DNA from: Syntrophaceae bacterium
Lineage (GTDB): Bacteria; Desulfobacterota; Syntrophia; Syntrophales; UBA2192
Direction: 5' to 3'
Length of the DNA stretch: 64,000 nucleotides
NCBI GenBank assembly: GCA_013177795.1
Contig: JABLXY010000002.1
Span: 744,001-808,000 of the forward strand
Shown: piece by piece, positions 7,082-16,160 of the stretch
Numbering within the stretch: the stretch's first letter is position 1
How the letters are laid out: each line of letters begins with the position of its first letter
Program-made: the position numbers and the translations under genes
Notes under the pieces: generated by a model
Database searches by the model: none
The model's input: the letters and a program-made list of their open reading frames with translations, nothing else
What the model was told of the DNA's origin: nothing

Positions 7082-8602
7082 ATGATCGGCATCGAGAGGC
7101 TGGACACGTTCTTCGCGATTCTCGTCGGCATGGGCACCCAGCCGGCGAACCTGCTTCTTCTCTTCGGCGCGACGCTCCTCGGGATCATCTTCGGGGCCCT
7201 GCCGGGCCTGACGGCCACGCTGGGCATCGCGCTGCTGACGACGCTCACCTACGGCATGGGGCCCGCCCCGGCCATGGTGGCCCTGCTCGGGATCTACGTG
7301 GGCGGCGTCTACGGGGGCTCCTACGCCTCGATCCTGATCAACATCCCCGGCACGCCTGCGGCGGCGGCCACGGCCCTGGAGGGCTACCCGCTTGCCTGCA
7401 AGGGGGAGGCCGGGCGGGCGATCGGCGCCACGACGACGGCCTCCTGCATCGGCACCCTGATCGGGATGCTCTTCATGGTCACCATGACGCCCATCGTGTC
7501 GGCCTTCGCCCTGCAGTTCACCTCCTTCGAATTCTTCCTGCTGGCCTTCTTCGGGATCATCATCAGCGGGACGCTGGCCAGCCCCGATCTCGCCATCAAG
7601 GGTTGGATCTCCGGGTTTCTCGGCCTCTTCCTGGCCTGCATGGGCCGCGACCCCCTCCAGGCCTTCCCCCGGTTCACCTTCGGCTTCCCGCAGCTCGAGA
7701 GCGGGCTCGACGTGGTCGCCGTCATCATCGGCGCCTTCGGGATCCCCCAGATCATCCAGGTGCTCGGCGGGACCTTCCGCGCCGGCGAGGCCCGGCAGAT
7801 GACCCGGGTCATGCCGTCCTTCGGGCTGATGGCGAGGAACACGGGCAACATCATCCGGTCGGCCCTCATCGGCGTGGGCATCGGGGCCGTGCCCGGCATC
7901 GGCGAGGACGTGGCGGCGTGGATGGCCTACGGGGCGGCGAAGAACGCCTCGAAGGAGCCCGGGAAATTCGGCACCGGCGTCTACGAGGGCGTGATCGCCA
8001 CGGAGACGGCCAACAACTCCTGCATCGGCGGGGCCATCATCCCCCTGCTGAGCCTCGGGATCCCGGGCAGCCCGCCGGCGGCGATGCTGCTGGGGGCCCT
8101 CATGCTCCACGGGGTCACCCCCGGTCCCATGCTCTCCATCGAGCACCCGAATTTCATCCTGCAGGTGACGGCCATCCTGTTCCTGGCTTCCATCGCCATG
8201 TGGGTCATCGGGATCGTCCTGGCCCGCCAGGTGGTCAAGGTGCTGCGCTTCCCCCCGCAGGTCTTCATGCCCGTCGTGGCCGTGCTGTGCATCATCGGCT
8301 CCTACGGCCTCGGCCTCAACCTCTTCAACCTCTACGTCATGCTCCCCGTCGGGATCGTCGCCTACTTCATGACGGAGATGAAATACCCCATCGCGCCGCT
8401 CGTCATCGGCTACATCCTCGGGCCCATGGCCGACGAGAACCTGCGGCGGGCGCTCATGATCTCGCACGGCAGCTTTCTGCCCATGTTCACCCGGCCCGTC
8501 TGCCTGATCCTGCTCACGGTCATCCTGCTGACCATTCTGAGCCAGATGGGTCTCTTCCGATGGCTCAAGGGGCGGCTCCGGGCGAAGAACCCCGGCATGT
8601 AG
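7082..8602 (+). CDS. tctA: TctA-family large membrane subunit
   Basis: A 506-residue permease with about 11-12 membrane segments, the normal TctA length. The family signatures GALPGLTATLGIALLTTLTYGM near the N-terminus and GGVYGGSYASILINIPGTPA follow one another, and the central repeat carries GSPPAAMLLGALMLHGVTPGP. It forms the transport path with TctB and receives substrate from TctC. The start ATG at 7082 is preceded by GAGAGG. A terminator follows the stop by about 50 bp and ends the operon. Confidence 0.92.
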   Translation: MIGIERLDTFFAILVGMGTQPANLLLLFGATLLGIIFGALPGLTATLGIALLTTLTYGMGPAPAMVALLGIYVGGVYGGSYASILINIPGTPAAAATALEGYPLACKGEAGRAIGATTTASCIGTLIGMLFMVTMTPIVSAFALQFTSFEFFLLAFFGIIISGTLASPDLAIKGWISGFLGLFLACMGRDPLQAFPRFTFGFPQLESGLDVVAVIIGAFGIPQIIQVLGGTFRAGEARQMTRVMPSFGLMARNTGNIIRSALIGVGIGAVPGIGEDVAAWMAYGAAKNASKEPGKFGTGVYEGVIATETANNSCIGGAIIPLLSLGIPGSPPAAMLLGALMLHGVTPGPMLSIEHPNFILQVTAILFLASIAMWVIGIVLARQVVKVLRFPPQVFMPVVAVLCIIGSYGLGLNLFNLYVMLPVGIVAYFMTEMKYPIAPLVIGYILGPMADENLRRALMISHGSFLPMFTRPVCLILLTVILLTILSQMGLFRWLKGRLRAKNPGM

Positions 8603-8654
8603 GGGTTTCGGGGGCAGGGGGACGGCGGCCCTTCGCAAGGCGGGTGGGAAAACG

Positions 8655-8688
8655 AAGAGGGCTGCCCGAGGCGGGAAGCCCTCTTTTT
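8655..8688 (+). terminator. rho-independent terminator of tctCBA
   Basis: AAGAGGGCT (8655-8663) pairs with AGCCCTCTT (8677-8685), followed by a T run. It separates the operon from the convergent dehydrogenase gene. Confidence 0.8.
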
Positions 8689-8708
8689 CGCGCTACCTTG
8701 TCGGCCCG

Positions 8709-9683
8709 TCAGCCGTAGATCTCGGGGTTGAGGCAGTCGGGGGGCCGCTCGCCTCTCAGCATCGCCAGCAGGTTGGTTGCAGCCTTGACGGACATGCCCG
8801 AGCGCGACGACCGCGTGGCCGAGGCGGTGTGGGGGGCAAGGACCACGTTCGTGAGCTCCGCCAGGCCGGGCACCATCTTCGGCTCGAACTCGTAGACGTC
8901 GAGGGCGGCCCCGGCGATGACGTTTCGGCGAAGCGCCTCCACGAGCTCGGCCTCGTTGATGACGGCCCCGCGGGACGTGTTGATCAGGTAGGCCGTAGGC
9001 TTCATCATGGCGAGGGTCCTCGCGTTGAAGAGGTGCCGCGTGGAGGGCATCAGGGGCACGTGGACGCTCACGAAATCCGATTCCCGCAGCAGCTCCTCGA
9101 AGGGGACCTTTTGTGCACCCAATTCCTTTTCGAGTACGGGGTTGGCAACCTCGTCGGTGTAGAGGACCCTCATGGCGAAGCCCTTCGACATGAGGGCCAT
9201 GGCCGTGCCGATCCTCCCCGCCCCGACGATGCCGAGGGTCTTCCCCGTGACGTCGCCGCCGATGAACTGCATGGGGCCCCAGCCGGGCCATGTGCCCGAG
9301 CGCATGACCTTTTCCGACTCGATGAGCCGCCGGGCGACGGCGAACAGCAGCGCCCAGGCCATCTCCGCCGTGGCGAGCGTGAGCACGCCGGGCGTGTTCG
9401 ACAGCGGGATCTTCCGCTCCGTGGCGGCCTTGACGTCCAGGTTGTCGAACCCGACCGCGTAGTTGGCGAAGCCCTTGATCCCCTTCGCGGCGTCCATGAC
9501 CTCCCCGTCGATGCGGTCTGTCAGCAGGGTGATCACGCCGTCGCGGCCCTTGACGTTCCGCAGAAGCTCCTCGCGGGTGAGGGGGCGGTCCTCGGGGTTG
9601 ATCTCCACGTTGCAGACCTCCCGCAGGAGGGTCAGGCCCTCCACGGGGATCAGGCGCGTGACGTAGACGTTGAACTTGGCCAT
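8709..9683 (-). CDS. D-2-hydroxyacid dehydrogenase (hydroxypyruvate/glyoxylate reductase-like)
   Basis: A 324-residue NAD(P)-dependent dehydrogenase of the phosphoglycerate-dehydrogenase group. The Rossmann motif GIVGAGRIGTA (about 148-158), the NTSRGAVINEAELVEAL segment with the substrate arginine, the glutamate of ALDVYEFEP and the histidine of APHTASAT are present in order. There is no ACT domain, so a hydroxypyruvate or glyoxylate reductase role is more likely than serine synthesis, in line with the glycerate kinase nearby. GGAGG precedes the ATG. It is last in a minus-strand series, after a 207-bp gap with period-8 repeats. Confidence 0.82.
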   Translation of the reverse strand: MAKFNVYVTRLIPVEGLTLLREVCNVEINPEDRPLTREELLRNVKGRDGVITLLTDRIDGEVMDAAKGIKGFANYAVGFDNLDVKAATERKIPLSNTPGVLTLATAEMAWALLFAVARRLIESEKVMRSGTWPGWGPMQFIGGDVTGKTLGIVGAGRIGTAMALMSKGFAMRVLYTDEVANPVLEKELGAQKVPFEELLRESDFVSVHVPLMPSTRHLFNARTLAMMKPTAYLINTSRGAVINEAELVEALRRNVIAGAALDVYEFEPKMVPGLAELTNVVLAPHTASATRSSRSGMSVKAATNLLAMLRGERPPDCLNPEIYG

Positions 9684-9728
9684 GGGTTCCTCCTTCTGCG
9701 AGGCTGCGGCGGGCGGAGCCGCCGCGGT

Positions 9729-9837
9729 GAAGAGAAGTTGTGAAGCTTAGAAGTTGTGAAACGTGGAGTTGCTCATGAGGTATCCGAACGTCATGGCTTT
9801 CCCGAGCTTCTTCGCTTCGTAACTTCCTTACTTCGTG
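9729..9837. repeat. period-8 degenerate repeats in two complementary arms
   Basis: The 5' arm (about 9729-9765) has octads of the type GAAGTTGT, GAAGCTTA, GAAGTTGT. The 3' arm (about 9803-9837) has the complementary series with CTTC every 8 bp (AGCTTCTT, CGCTTCGT, AACTTCCT, TACTTCGT). The arms could fold into a long imperfect hairpin. No gene is visible in this gap (9684-9890). Confidence 0.6.
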
Positions 9838-9890
9838 ATTACCCGGCGTTGCCTTGCATGCCGTTTCTTTTCCACAGTGTTGTCGAGACG

Positions 9891-10856
9891 CTATTTTAGG
9901 GAGAGAATCTCCCTCTCGATGAACCGCCAGGTCTTCAGATAGTCGCCGCCCGCGATGAGCCTCGAGAAGGCCCTGTCGTCGATGCGGTCGAGCAGCGACC
10001 AGATGCGGTTCGTGATCCGGCTGTTGGCCTCGAAGGTCCCCCGGATGTCCCAGCGCGTGGGGGACGTGTCGGAGGTCAGGTAGTCCGCGTAGCCGATCCT
10101 CCTGAGCCAGTACAGGAACTCGACGTACTCCAGGAAATGCCTCGTGCCGCAGAAATAGTCCCAGTCCCAGCGGCCGTCGTTGTCGTTGATGTGCACGTAG
10201 AGCCGGTAGGGGCTCGACGCCACGAGGGCCGCGGCCTCGGCGGGCTGCTCCCCGCCGTAGAGGGCATGGCCGAAATCGAGGGTGACCCCCATGCTCTCGA
10301 GGCCGATGTCGTGCAGCAGGCACAGCGTCTTGGCCGCCGAGTCGATGAAGCACTTCCCGCGCGTCTCGCTCGGCTTGTACTCGACATAGAGGGGGATCTC
10401 CGGGCGGTGGGCGCCGCACTCGCCGAAGGCGTCGACCAGGTATCCCCACATCTTCCGGTAGTCGCACTGGAAGGCGAACTCGAAGCCGTCGCCCAGGGGG
10501 CAGCAGGTCACCTTGTCGGCGCCGATCGCCGCGGCGAAGTCCTTGGACTCCCGGATGAACCGGACCGCCTTGTCGCGCACCGCCTTCTTCGTCGAGGTGA
10601 GGCCGCCGTTGAGGAACTCCGGCTCGGCCTTGACGTTCACGTTCACCGCCGCGACCTTCAGCCGGTATTTCTTCAGCAGCGCACGCGTGGCGGCCGCGTC
10701 GCTCGCCTCGTAGGGGTAGACGATCTCGACGCCGTCGTAGCCCCTGATGGTGGAGAGGAGCGCGAATTTCTGCTCCAGGGTCTTCGGCTCGTTGTAGTGG
10801 TGAAACCGGTCTTTCGTCTGGCCGAGAAAGCCTGTGATGACCGCCATCTTGACCAT
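9891..10856 (-). CDS. sugar phosphate isomerase/epimerase (xylose-isomerase-like TIM barrel)
   Basis: A 321-residue protein of the AP-endonuclease-2/xylose-isomerase-like TIM-barrel superfamily. Metal-ligand candidates are the glutamate in YDGVEIVYP, the glutamate in PLYVEYKPSE, the DFGHA aspartate/histidine and the histidine pair in YVHINDNDG. Such proteins epimerise or isomerise keto sugars and sugar acids. The start overlaps the transketolase C-subunit operon closely (stop and ATG 2 bp apart), so it is cotranscribed with it. The substrate is unknown but should be a sugar or sugar acid that feeds the transketolase/glycerate genes. Confidence 0.75.
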   Translation of the reverse strand: MVKMAVITGFLGQTKDRFHHYNEPKTLEQKFALLSTIRGYDGVEIVYPYEASDAAATRALLKKYRLKVAAVNVNVKAEPEFLNGGLTSTKKAVRDKAVRFIRESKDFAAAIGADKVTCCPLGDGFEFAFQCDYRKMWGYLVDAFGECGAHRPEIPLYVEYKPSETRGKCFIDSAAKTLCLLHDIGLESMGVTLDFGHALYGGEQPAEAAALVASSPYRLYVHINDNDGRWDWDYFCGTRHFLEYVEFLYWLRRIGYADYLTSDTSPTRWDIRGTFEANSRITNRIWSLLDRIDDRAFSRLIAGGDYLKTWRFIEREILSLK

Positions 10857-10857
10857 C

Positions 10858-11814
10858 TCATGCCCTCCCCAGCAGGCGCCTTGCCGCCGCGGCGATGTGT
10901 CCCCTCGACAGCCCGTATTTTTCGAGGAGCTTTGCGTAGCTCCCGCTCTCGGCGAAGGTGTCTTCCAGGCCGAGGTTCTCGAAGGGCACCACCTTGCGCT
11001 TGAGGCAGAAGTTCGACAGCTCGTAGCCCAGGCCGTTTCGCTTCTGGTGGTTCTCGGCGACCACGAGGGCGCCCGTCTTGTCGAGGGACTTCACCAGGGT
11101 GTCCGCGTCGAAGGGCTTCACCGAGTACAGGTCGATCACCTCGGCGCGGATGCCCTCCTTGGCGAGGATGGCCGAGGCCCCGATCGCCTCGAAGACGATG
11201 TCGCCGTAGGTTGCGATCGTGACGTCCGATCCCTCGATGACCACGTGGCTTCCGCCCATCCGGAACACATCGCTTTCCTCGTAGAGGTCGAGGATCGGGT
11301 CGCGCATGAGCCGGACGAAGACGGGGCCGGGCGTCTGCATGGCGACATCGAAGAGCTTCTTCGCCGCCCACGTGTCGGCGGGCACGAGGACCTTCATGTT
11401 GGGCAGCGTCGTCATGTTGGCGATGTCTTCCGTGGCCTGGTGCGTCACCCCGTCGATGGCCGGGGTGAACCCGCCGTGCGAGGAGAGGAACTTGACGTCG
11501 AGGCCGGGGTAGCAGACGAAGGTCCGCACCGATTCCAGGGCCCGCATCGTGATGAACACGCCGTAGCTCGAGGCGACGACGGTGCGGCCGTCGGCGGCCA
11601 TGCCCGCCGCGGCGCTCACCATGTTGCCCTCGGCGATGCCCATGTTGAAGTAGCGCCGCGGGTAGCGGTCGCCGAAGAGGTGGGAGAACGTCGAGTAGCC
11701 GATGTCGGCCTCGAAGACGACGAAGTCGCCGTCGATGGCGCCGTACTCGGCCATTCTCTCGGAGAAGGCCCGGCGGGTGGGCACGGCGGCCGGTGTCAGG
11801 GCGTCGGGTCTCAT
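10858..11814 (-). CDS. transketolase, C-terminal subunit
   Basis: A 318-residue protein with the pyrimidine-binding and C-terminal transketolase domains. The pyrimidine-binding part has FNMGIAEGNMVSAAAGMA with the catalytic glutamate that activates thiamine diphosphate; the C-terminal domain begins near VTIATYGDIVFEA. It is one half of a split transketolase and would form a heterotetramer with the protein encoded just upstream. Its ATG overlaps the stop of that gene (ATGA), a sign of translational coupling. It fits a catabolic role alongside isomerase and glycerate genes, not the housekeeping pentose pathway. Confidence 0.9.
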   Translation of the reverse strand: MRPDALTPAAVPTRRAFSERMAEYGAIDGDFVVFEADIGYSTFSHLFGDRYPRRYFNMGIAEGNMVSAAAGMAADGRTVVASSYGVFITMRALESVRTFVCYPGLDVKFLSSHGGFTPAIDGVTHQATEDIANMTTLPNMKVLVPADTWAAKKLFDVAMQTPGPVFVRLMRDPILDLYEESDVFRMGGSHVVIEGSDVTIATYGDIVFEAIGASAILAKEGIRAEVIDLYSVKPFDADTLVKSLDKTGALVVAENHQKRNGLGYELSNFCLKRKVVPFENLGLEDTFAESGSYAKLLEKYGLSRGHIAAAARRLLGRA

Positions 11815-12656
11815 GAATCCTCCCCCCAGATCTCCCGCATGGCGCAGGCGAGCTCGTCGGCGTTCGGGCACTTGCCGTGCCACTCGAAGCGGTCCTCCAT
11901 GTAGCTCACCCCCTTGCCCTTCACCGTGTTGGCGACGATGCAGGTGGGCCTGCCGCGGACCCTGCGGGCCCTTTCGACGGTCCGGAGAATCTGGGCCATG
12001 TCGTGGCCGTCGATTTCGAATGTCTTCCAGCCGAAGGCCTTGAACTTCGCCGCGATGTCGCCCATGGGCATGATCTCGTCGCAGCAGCCGTCCATCTGCA
12101 GGCGGTTGCGGTCGACGATGGCGATCAGGCGGTCCATCTTGTACTTCACGGCCGCCATGGCGGCCTCCCAGACGAGCCCCTCGTTGATTTCGCCGTCGCC
12201 CAGCAGCACGAAGACGTGGTAGTCCCCGTTGCGAAGCTGCCCCTCGAGGGCCATCCCGAGGCCGATGCTGAGCCCGTGCCCGAGGGACCCCGTGGTCATG
12301 TCGACGCCGGGGGTTTTCCGGATCGGGTGTCCCTGGAGGATGCTCTCGAACTGCCGCAGGGTGTCCAGGTGCTCGAGCCCGAAGTAGCCCCGCATGGCGA
12401 GGCAGGCGTAGAGGACGGGACAGGCGTGCCCCTTCGACAGGAGAAAACGGTCCCGGTCGGGCCATCGCGGGTTGCCCGGGTCGATCCGCAGGATGTCGAA
12501 GTAGAGGGCCGTCACGATGTCGGCGGCCGAGAGGGCCCCGCCGGGGTGACCGGACTTGGCCTTGTAGATCATGTCGAGGATGCGGGAGCGGACTTCCCGG
12601 GCCTTTTCGGCGAGAAAGGCCGCCCGCCCGTCGAGGGTGCGCTTCCGATGGTCCAT
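11811..12656 (-). CDS. transketolase, N-terminal subunit
   Basis: A 281-residue thiamine-diphosphate-binding half of a split transketolase. It shows SGHPGGALSAADIVTALYF, the GSLGHGLSIGLGMA segment and the metal/TPP motif GDGEINEGLVWEA through IVDRNRLQ. The ATG at 12656 is 8 bp after the GntR stop. No strong ribosome binding site is present, so translation is probably coupled to gntR. The subunit order N then C matches other split enzymes. Confidence 0.9.
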   Translation of the reverse strand: MDHRKRTLDGRAAFLAEKAREVRSRILDMIYKAKSGHPGGALSAADIVTALYFDILRIDPGNPRWPDRDRFLLSKGHACPVLYACLAMRGYFGLEHLDTLRQFESILQGHPIRKTPGVDMTTGSLGHGLSIGLGMALEGQLRNGDYHVFVLLGDGEINEGLVWEAAMAAVKYKMDRLIAIVDRNRLQMDGCCDEIMPMGDIAAKFKAFGWKTFEIDGHDMAQILRTVERARRVRGRPTCIVANTVKGKGVSYMEDRFEWHGKCPNADELACAMREIWGEDS

Positions 12657-12664
12657 GTCTGCCG

Positions 12665-13405
12665 TCACGGGTGATCTCCCGCCTTCGTCGTCGCCGCCCC
12701 GGAGGCCGCCCGCGCCGGCCGCCCGCCGAGGGCCCGTATCGCGGTTTCCTGCCGCATCTCCTTCAGGAGCTGCTGCCTCGAGCGGTTGAAATGCTGGCGC
12801 GCCAGCTTTTCCGCCTGCTCCGGGCGGCCCGACGCGATGGCCTCGATGAGGGCATGGTGCTCGGGCAGCGTCTCCCGCGGATGCCGGACGAGACCCTCCA
12901 TGACGTCGATGCGGTAGCTCACGGTGATGATGTTGTAGTTCTCGAGGATGTCGTTGAGCAGGCCGAACCCCCCCAGCTCGATGAGAAACTGGTGAAAGCG
13001 CCGGTCTTCCTCGGCGTAGCGCTTGATGCCCTGCGGGCTGTCTGAGAGATCGGCGTCGCGGAAGAAGCCGCGGAGCTTTTCGGCCTGCGCCGGCGTGATG
13101 ACATCGGCCGCGCGCCGGGCCGCGAGGCCCTCGAGGATTTCGCGCAGTTCGAAGGCCTCGAGGACTTCCTCCTTGGTGAAGCGGCGGACGAAAAAGCCCC
13201 TGCGCGGGACGGCCTGGACGAGTTTCTCCTGCTCGAGCTTCTTGAGGGCGCACATCAGGGGGGTGCGGCTCACGCCGAATTCGCGGGCGATCTTCTCCTG
13301 GAGGATCTTGTCCCCGGGCTTGAGCCGGCGGTCGACGATCATCGCCTTGAGCTCGCGGTATACCTTGAAGTCGAGGTTCTCGTGCCGCGTCCCCAGTTTT
13401 CTCAT
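12665..13405 (-). CDS. GntR-family regulator, FCD (FadR) subgroup
   Basis: A 246-residue repressor-type regulator. The N-terminal winged helix has KPGDKILQEKIAREFGVSRTPLMCALKKLEQEKLV; the C-terminal FCD domain has ELREILEGLAARRA, DRRFHQFLIELGG and LPEHHALIEAIASGRPEQAEKLARQHF, with histidines that usually bind a metal and a carboxylate ligand. The ATG at 13405 has GGGGGAG upstream; an earlier frame start at 13426 lacks one. It is the first gene of the transketolase-isomerase operon and has an operator-like dyad at its own promoter, so it probably represses itself and the transporter until a sugar acid binds. Confidence 0.88.
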   Translation of the reverse strand: MRKLGTRHENLDFKVYRELKAMIVDRRLKPGDKILQEKIAREFGVSRTPLMCALKKLEQEKLVQAVPRRGFFVRRFTKEEVLEAFELREILEGLAARRAADVITPAQAEKLRGFFRDADLSDSPQGIKRYAEEDRRFHQFLIELGGFGLLNDILENYNIITVSYRIDVMEGLVRHPRETLPEHHALIEAIASGRPEQAEKLARQHFNRSRQQLLKEMRQETAIRALGGRPARAASGAATTKAGDHP

Positions 13406-13444
13406 GGTCTCTCCCCCGTAACGCAAGCGGGTCTGAATTGAATA

Positions 13445-13454
13445 TTGTATGCAA
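13445..13454. promoter_or_regulatory. candidate GntR/FCD operator at the gntR promoter
   Basis: TTGTATGCAA is the exact reverse complement of the tctC-proximal TTGCATACAA. It overlaps the predicted transcription start of gntR. Confidence 0.55.
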
Positions 13455-13459
13455 AACAG

Positions 13460-13487
13460 ATAACATGTCCCCCATGCGTCTTGTCAA
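13460..13487 (-). promoter_or_regulatory. promoter of gntR-transketolase operon
   Basis: On the minus strand TTGACA (13487-13482) and TGTTAT (13465-13460) are 16 bp apart. The candidate operator at 13445-13454 follows directly, as at tctC. Confidence 0.55.
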
Positions 13488-13600
13488 GGGAAAACTGTCC
13501 GGCCTGCCGCAGGGCGCGGAGGACGTTGGGAAGCGCGTTCGCCGCGTCACGCACGGGAATTTCGGGATGTCGGGACCGCGTGGAACGGGGTCCGGACGGT

Positions 13601-14902
13601 TCACTCGACCAGGATGATCTGGAGGTCCATCACGTTGGTGCCCGTCGGGCCCGTCTTGAAGAGGCCACCGGCCTGCTCGAAGAAGCGGTAGGAGTCGTTG
13701 TCGTCGAGGAAGGCCTGCGGGTCGAGGCCGAGCGAGCGGGCCCCCGGGACCGTCTGCCCGTCCACGACGGCGCCCGCGGCGTCCGTGGGGCCGTCGGTTC
13801 CGTCAGTGCCCGCCGAGAGGAACGTGATGCCCGGCGCCCCCTCGATGCAGAGGGCGAAGGCCAGGGCCATCTCCGTGTTGCGGCCCCCGAGACCCTTGCC
13901 CCGGACCGTCACCGTGGTCTCGCCCCCGGCAATGAGGCAGACCCTTCTGCGCCCCGAGGCGAGGCAGGACTGCGACTCCAGGACCTGCCGGTAGAGCCGC
14001 CGGGCGGCCTCGCGCGCCTCCCCCTGCAGCTCCGTGGTGAGAACGACCGTCTCGTACCCCAGCGCCAGGGCCTTCCGGCGGGCGGCCTCCGCGGCGATGC
14101 GGTTGCTGCCGATGATGATGTTCTCCACGCGGTCGAACAGGGGGTCACCCGGTTTCGGGGTGTCGGGAATCTTCCCCGCCGCGCCGTCCCGGAGGATGCG
14201 AAGGACTCGCTGCGGCATCTCGCCGGCCCGGTCGTAACGGGTCACGATGTCGAGCGCCTCGGCCCAGGTCGTCGTGTCGGGCGCCGTCGGGCCGGAGGCG
14301 ATGAAATCGACGGGGTCGCCGATCACGTCGGAGAGGATGAGCGACACCACCCGGGCCGGCCGGGCCGCCTCGGCGAGCCTCCCGGCCTTGACGCGGGAGA
14401 GGTGCTTGCGCACCGTGTTGAGCGCCATGATGTCGGCGCCGCCCTGCAGGAGGATGCGGGTCACCGTCTGCTTGTCGTCGAGCGAGAGGCCCTGTGCCGG
14501 GGCGACGAAGAGGGCCGACCCTCCCCCCGAGATCAGGCAGACGACGAGGGTCTCGCGGCCGGCCCCGCGGACGAGATCGACGGCCTTCACGGTGCCTGCC
14601 ACGCCTCGTTCGTCGGGCACGGGGTGTCCCGCCTCGATCACCTCGACGGCCCCCGCGGGAGGCCCGTCCCCGCAGTGGCCGTACTTGGTCACGACGACGC
14701 CCCGCCGGACGGTTTCCCCAAGCTCGTCGAGCAGGGCTCGGGTCATGGGGCAGGCGGCCTTGCCGAGGCCGACGACGACGATGTCCTTCAGACCCTCGTC
14801 GCGGCAGATCGTGCGGAGCCGTCCCGCATGCGCGGCGACGGCCGCTCCGGGGTCGACGGCGCGGAGGGCCTCCCGGAAAATATCGATGGCGTCCTGGTTC
14901 AT
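13601..14902 (-). CDS. glycerate 2-kinase (MOFRL family)
   Basis: A 433-residue kinase converting D-glycerate to 2-phosphoglycerate with ATP. The N-terminal DUF4147 domain has VVGLGKAACPM, GHPVPDERG and LISGGGSALFVAP; the C-terminal MOFRL domain has LIAGGETTVTVRGKGLGGRNTEMALAFA and SAGTDGTDGPTDAAGA. Length is typical. GGGGAGG precedes the ATG, which overlaps the stop of the hydrolase gene upstream. It supplies the exit from hydroxypyruvate or tartronate semialdehyde into glycolysis, which is the best clue to the chemistry of this island. Confidence 0.92.
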   Translation of the reverse strand: MNQDAIDIFREALRAVDPGAAVAAHAGRLRTICRDEGLKDIVVVGLGKAACPMTRALLDELGETVRRGVVVTKYGHCGDGPPAGAVEVIEAGHPVPDERGVAGTVKAVDLVRGAGRETLVVCLISGGGSALFVAPAQGLSLDDKQTVTRILLQGGADIMALNTVRKHLSRVKAGRLAEAARPARVVSLILSDVIGDPVDFIASGPTAPDTTTWAEALDIVTRYDRAGEMPQRVLRILRDGAAGKIPDTPKPGDPLFDRVENIIIGSNRIAAEAARRKALALGYETVVLTTELQGEAREAARRLYRQVLESQSCLASGRRRVCLIAGGETTVTVRGKGLGGRNTEMALAFALCIEGAPGITFLSAGTDGTDGPTDAAGAVVDGQTVPGARSLGLDPQAFLDDNDSYRFFEQAGGLFKTGPTGTNVMDLQIILVE

Positions 14903-16098
14903 GTCCGTTTTTCCTCCCCGGCCGTCGCCGTCTCTTCCAGGAACGGGCGGATCGTGTCGCGGAAGACGCTCGGGGCCCTGAACAGGGCGTAGTGGCCCAG
15001 CGGGTGCTCGAAGGCGCACAGCTGAGCACCGGGGATGCGCTCCCGGGCCCTGCGGGCCATGCCCAGCCGGACCCAGTGGTCGTTGGCCACGTGCAGGATG
15101 AGCGTTTTCGCCCGGATGCGGTGCAGCCGGTCCGTGACGTTGAGGCCTTCGCCCGCCCGGTTGCGGTACAGGAGGTCGACGGCGTCGTAATTGCGGCCGT
15201 AGGGGATGAGAAGGGCCCCCTCCCTGCCGCGCATCTCCCAGGAGAAGACCTCCTGCTGGACCACCTCCCAGCCGGTATCGATCCGGTGGTCGAAGCTCAT
15301 GGCCGAGTGGAACAGGATGGACCAGCCGAACATGACGCCCCGGTACGGATGCTTTTCCTTCGGCAGATGGTAGTAGGCGCCGCCCGTCTCCCTCCACGCC
15401 GGGTCGCTCTCGATGGCCGCCGACATGAGCCGGAAGAGCCAGCGCAGGTGGGCGTCCGTCTCCGTCACGCCGCCCATGGGCATGATCGCATCGACGAAGC
15501 CCGGGTGCATGAGGGCCCAGAGGTAGCTCTGGATGGCGCCCATGGAGGCCCCCGTGGCCAGCTTCACGCGGCTCACCTGCAGGTGGTCCCGCAGCATGCG
15601 GTAGTTGGCCTGGACGCAGTCGAACAGGCTGTAGGGCGGGAACCGCAGGCCGAGGCCGTCGCTCGGCTTGCTCGCGCCCCAGAGGCCGAGGGCGTCGGCG
15701 AAGATGACGTAGTGGCGGTCCGTGTCGATCAGCTCCCCGGGGCCCACGGCGGGTCCCTCGCAGAAGTCGTTTCCGCCCTGGCCGCTGTGCCAGTAGAAAT
15801 ACATCAGGCACGCGTCGCCCGAGTAGAAGGGGCTGAAGAGGACCGCATTGTCGATGCGGCCGTCGGCGTCACGGTGCGGGGTCCCGACGGTGATGCAGGC
15901 CGTGCGCAGGGGCCCGGCGCCCAGGGACTCGAGGGTCACGCCGCCCGCGCCGCCCGACGCCCACGACTCCGGGTCGTCGAGGTCGTAGGCGCCGCCGATC
16001 CGGAAACCGGGGATTTCGTAATAGCGCTTGAGATGCGCCAGGCCCTCCACCCCGCAGAGGGCGGTGACGGGCCGGCGGTTTTGATCGTTTGGGTTCAT
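14899..16098 (-). CDS. MetX-like alpha/beta hydrolase
   Basis: A 399-residue alpha/beta-hydrolase related to homoserine O-acetyltransferase. The nucleophile serine is in KLATGASMGAIQSYLWA; the acid and histidine are likely in LILHVANDHWV and EHPLGHYALF. The N-terminal LKRYYEIPGFRIGGAYDL is outside the core and unlike classical MetX, and the catabolic context argues against methionine synthesis. It may hydrolyse or transfer an acyl group from the imported compound. It overlaps glycerate kinase by 4 bp, so the two are coupled. Confidence 0.72.
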   Translation of the reverse strand: MNPNDQNRRPVTALCGVEGLAHLKRYYEIPGFRIGGAYDLDDPESWASGGAGGVTLESLGAGPLRTACITVGTPHRDADGRIDNAVLFSPFYSGDACLMYFYWHSGQGGNDFCEGPAVGPGELIDTDRHYVIFADALGLWGASKPSDGLGLRFPPYSLFDCVQANYRMLRDHLQVSRVKLATGASMGAIQSYLWALMHPGFVDAIMPMGGVTETDAHLRWLFRLMSAAIESDPAWRETGGAYYHLPKEKHPYRGVMFGWSILFHSAMSFDHRIDTGWEVVQQEVFSWEMRGREGALLIPYGRNYDAVDLLYRNRAGEGLNVTDRLHRIRAKTLILHVANDHWVRLGMARRARERIPGAQLCAFEHPLGHYALFRAPSVFRDTIRPFLEETATAGEEKRT

Positions 16099-16160
16099 GG
16101 TCTGCGCCTGTTCATGGGATGGGATTCCACAGGCACTCGATCGAAACTCTTACCGCAAAT

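Noticed and set aside
14899-16098. Homoserine O-acetyltransferase (metX)
   Set aside because: The alpha/beta-hydrolase core is similar, but the N-terminal part differs and the gene is coupled to glycerate kinase, not to methionine genes. A general MetX-like call is safer.
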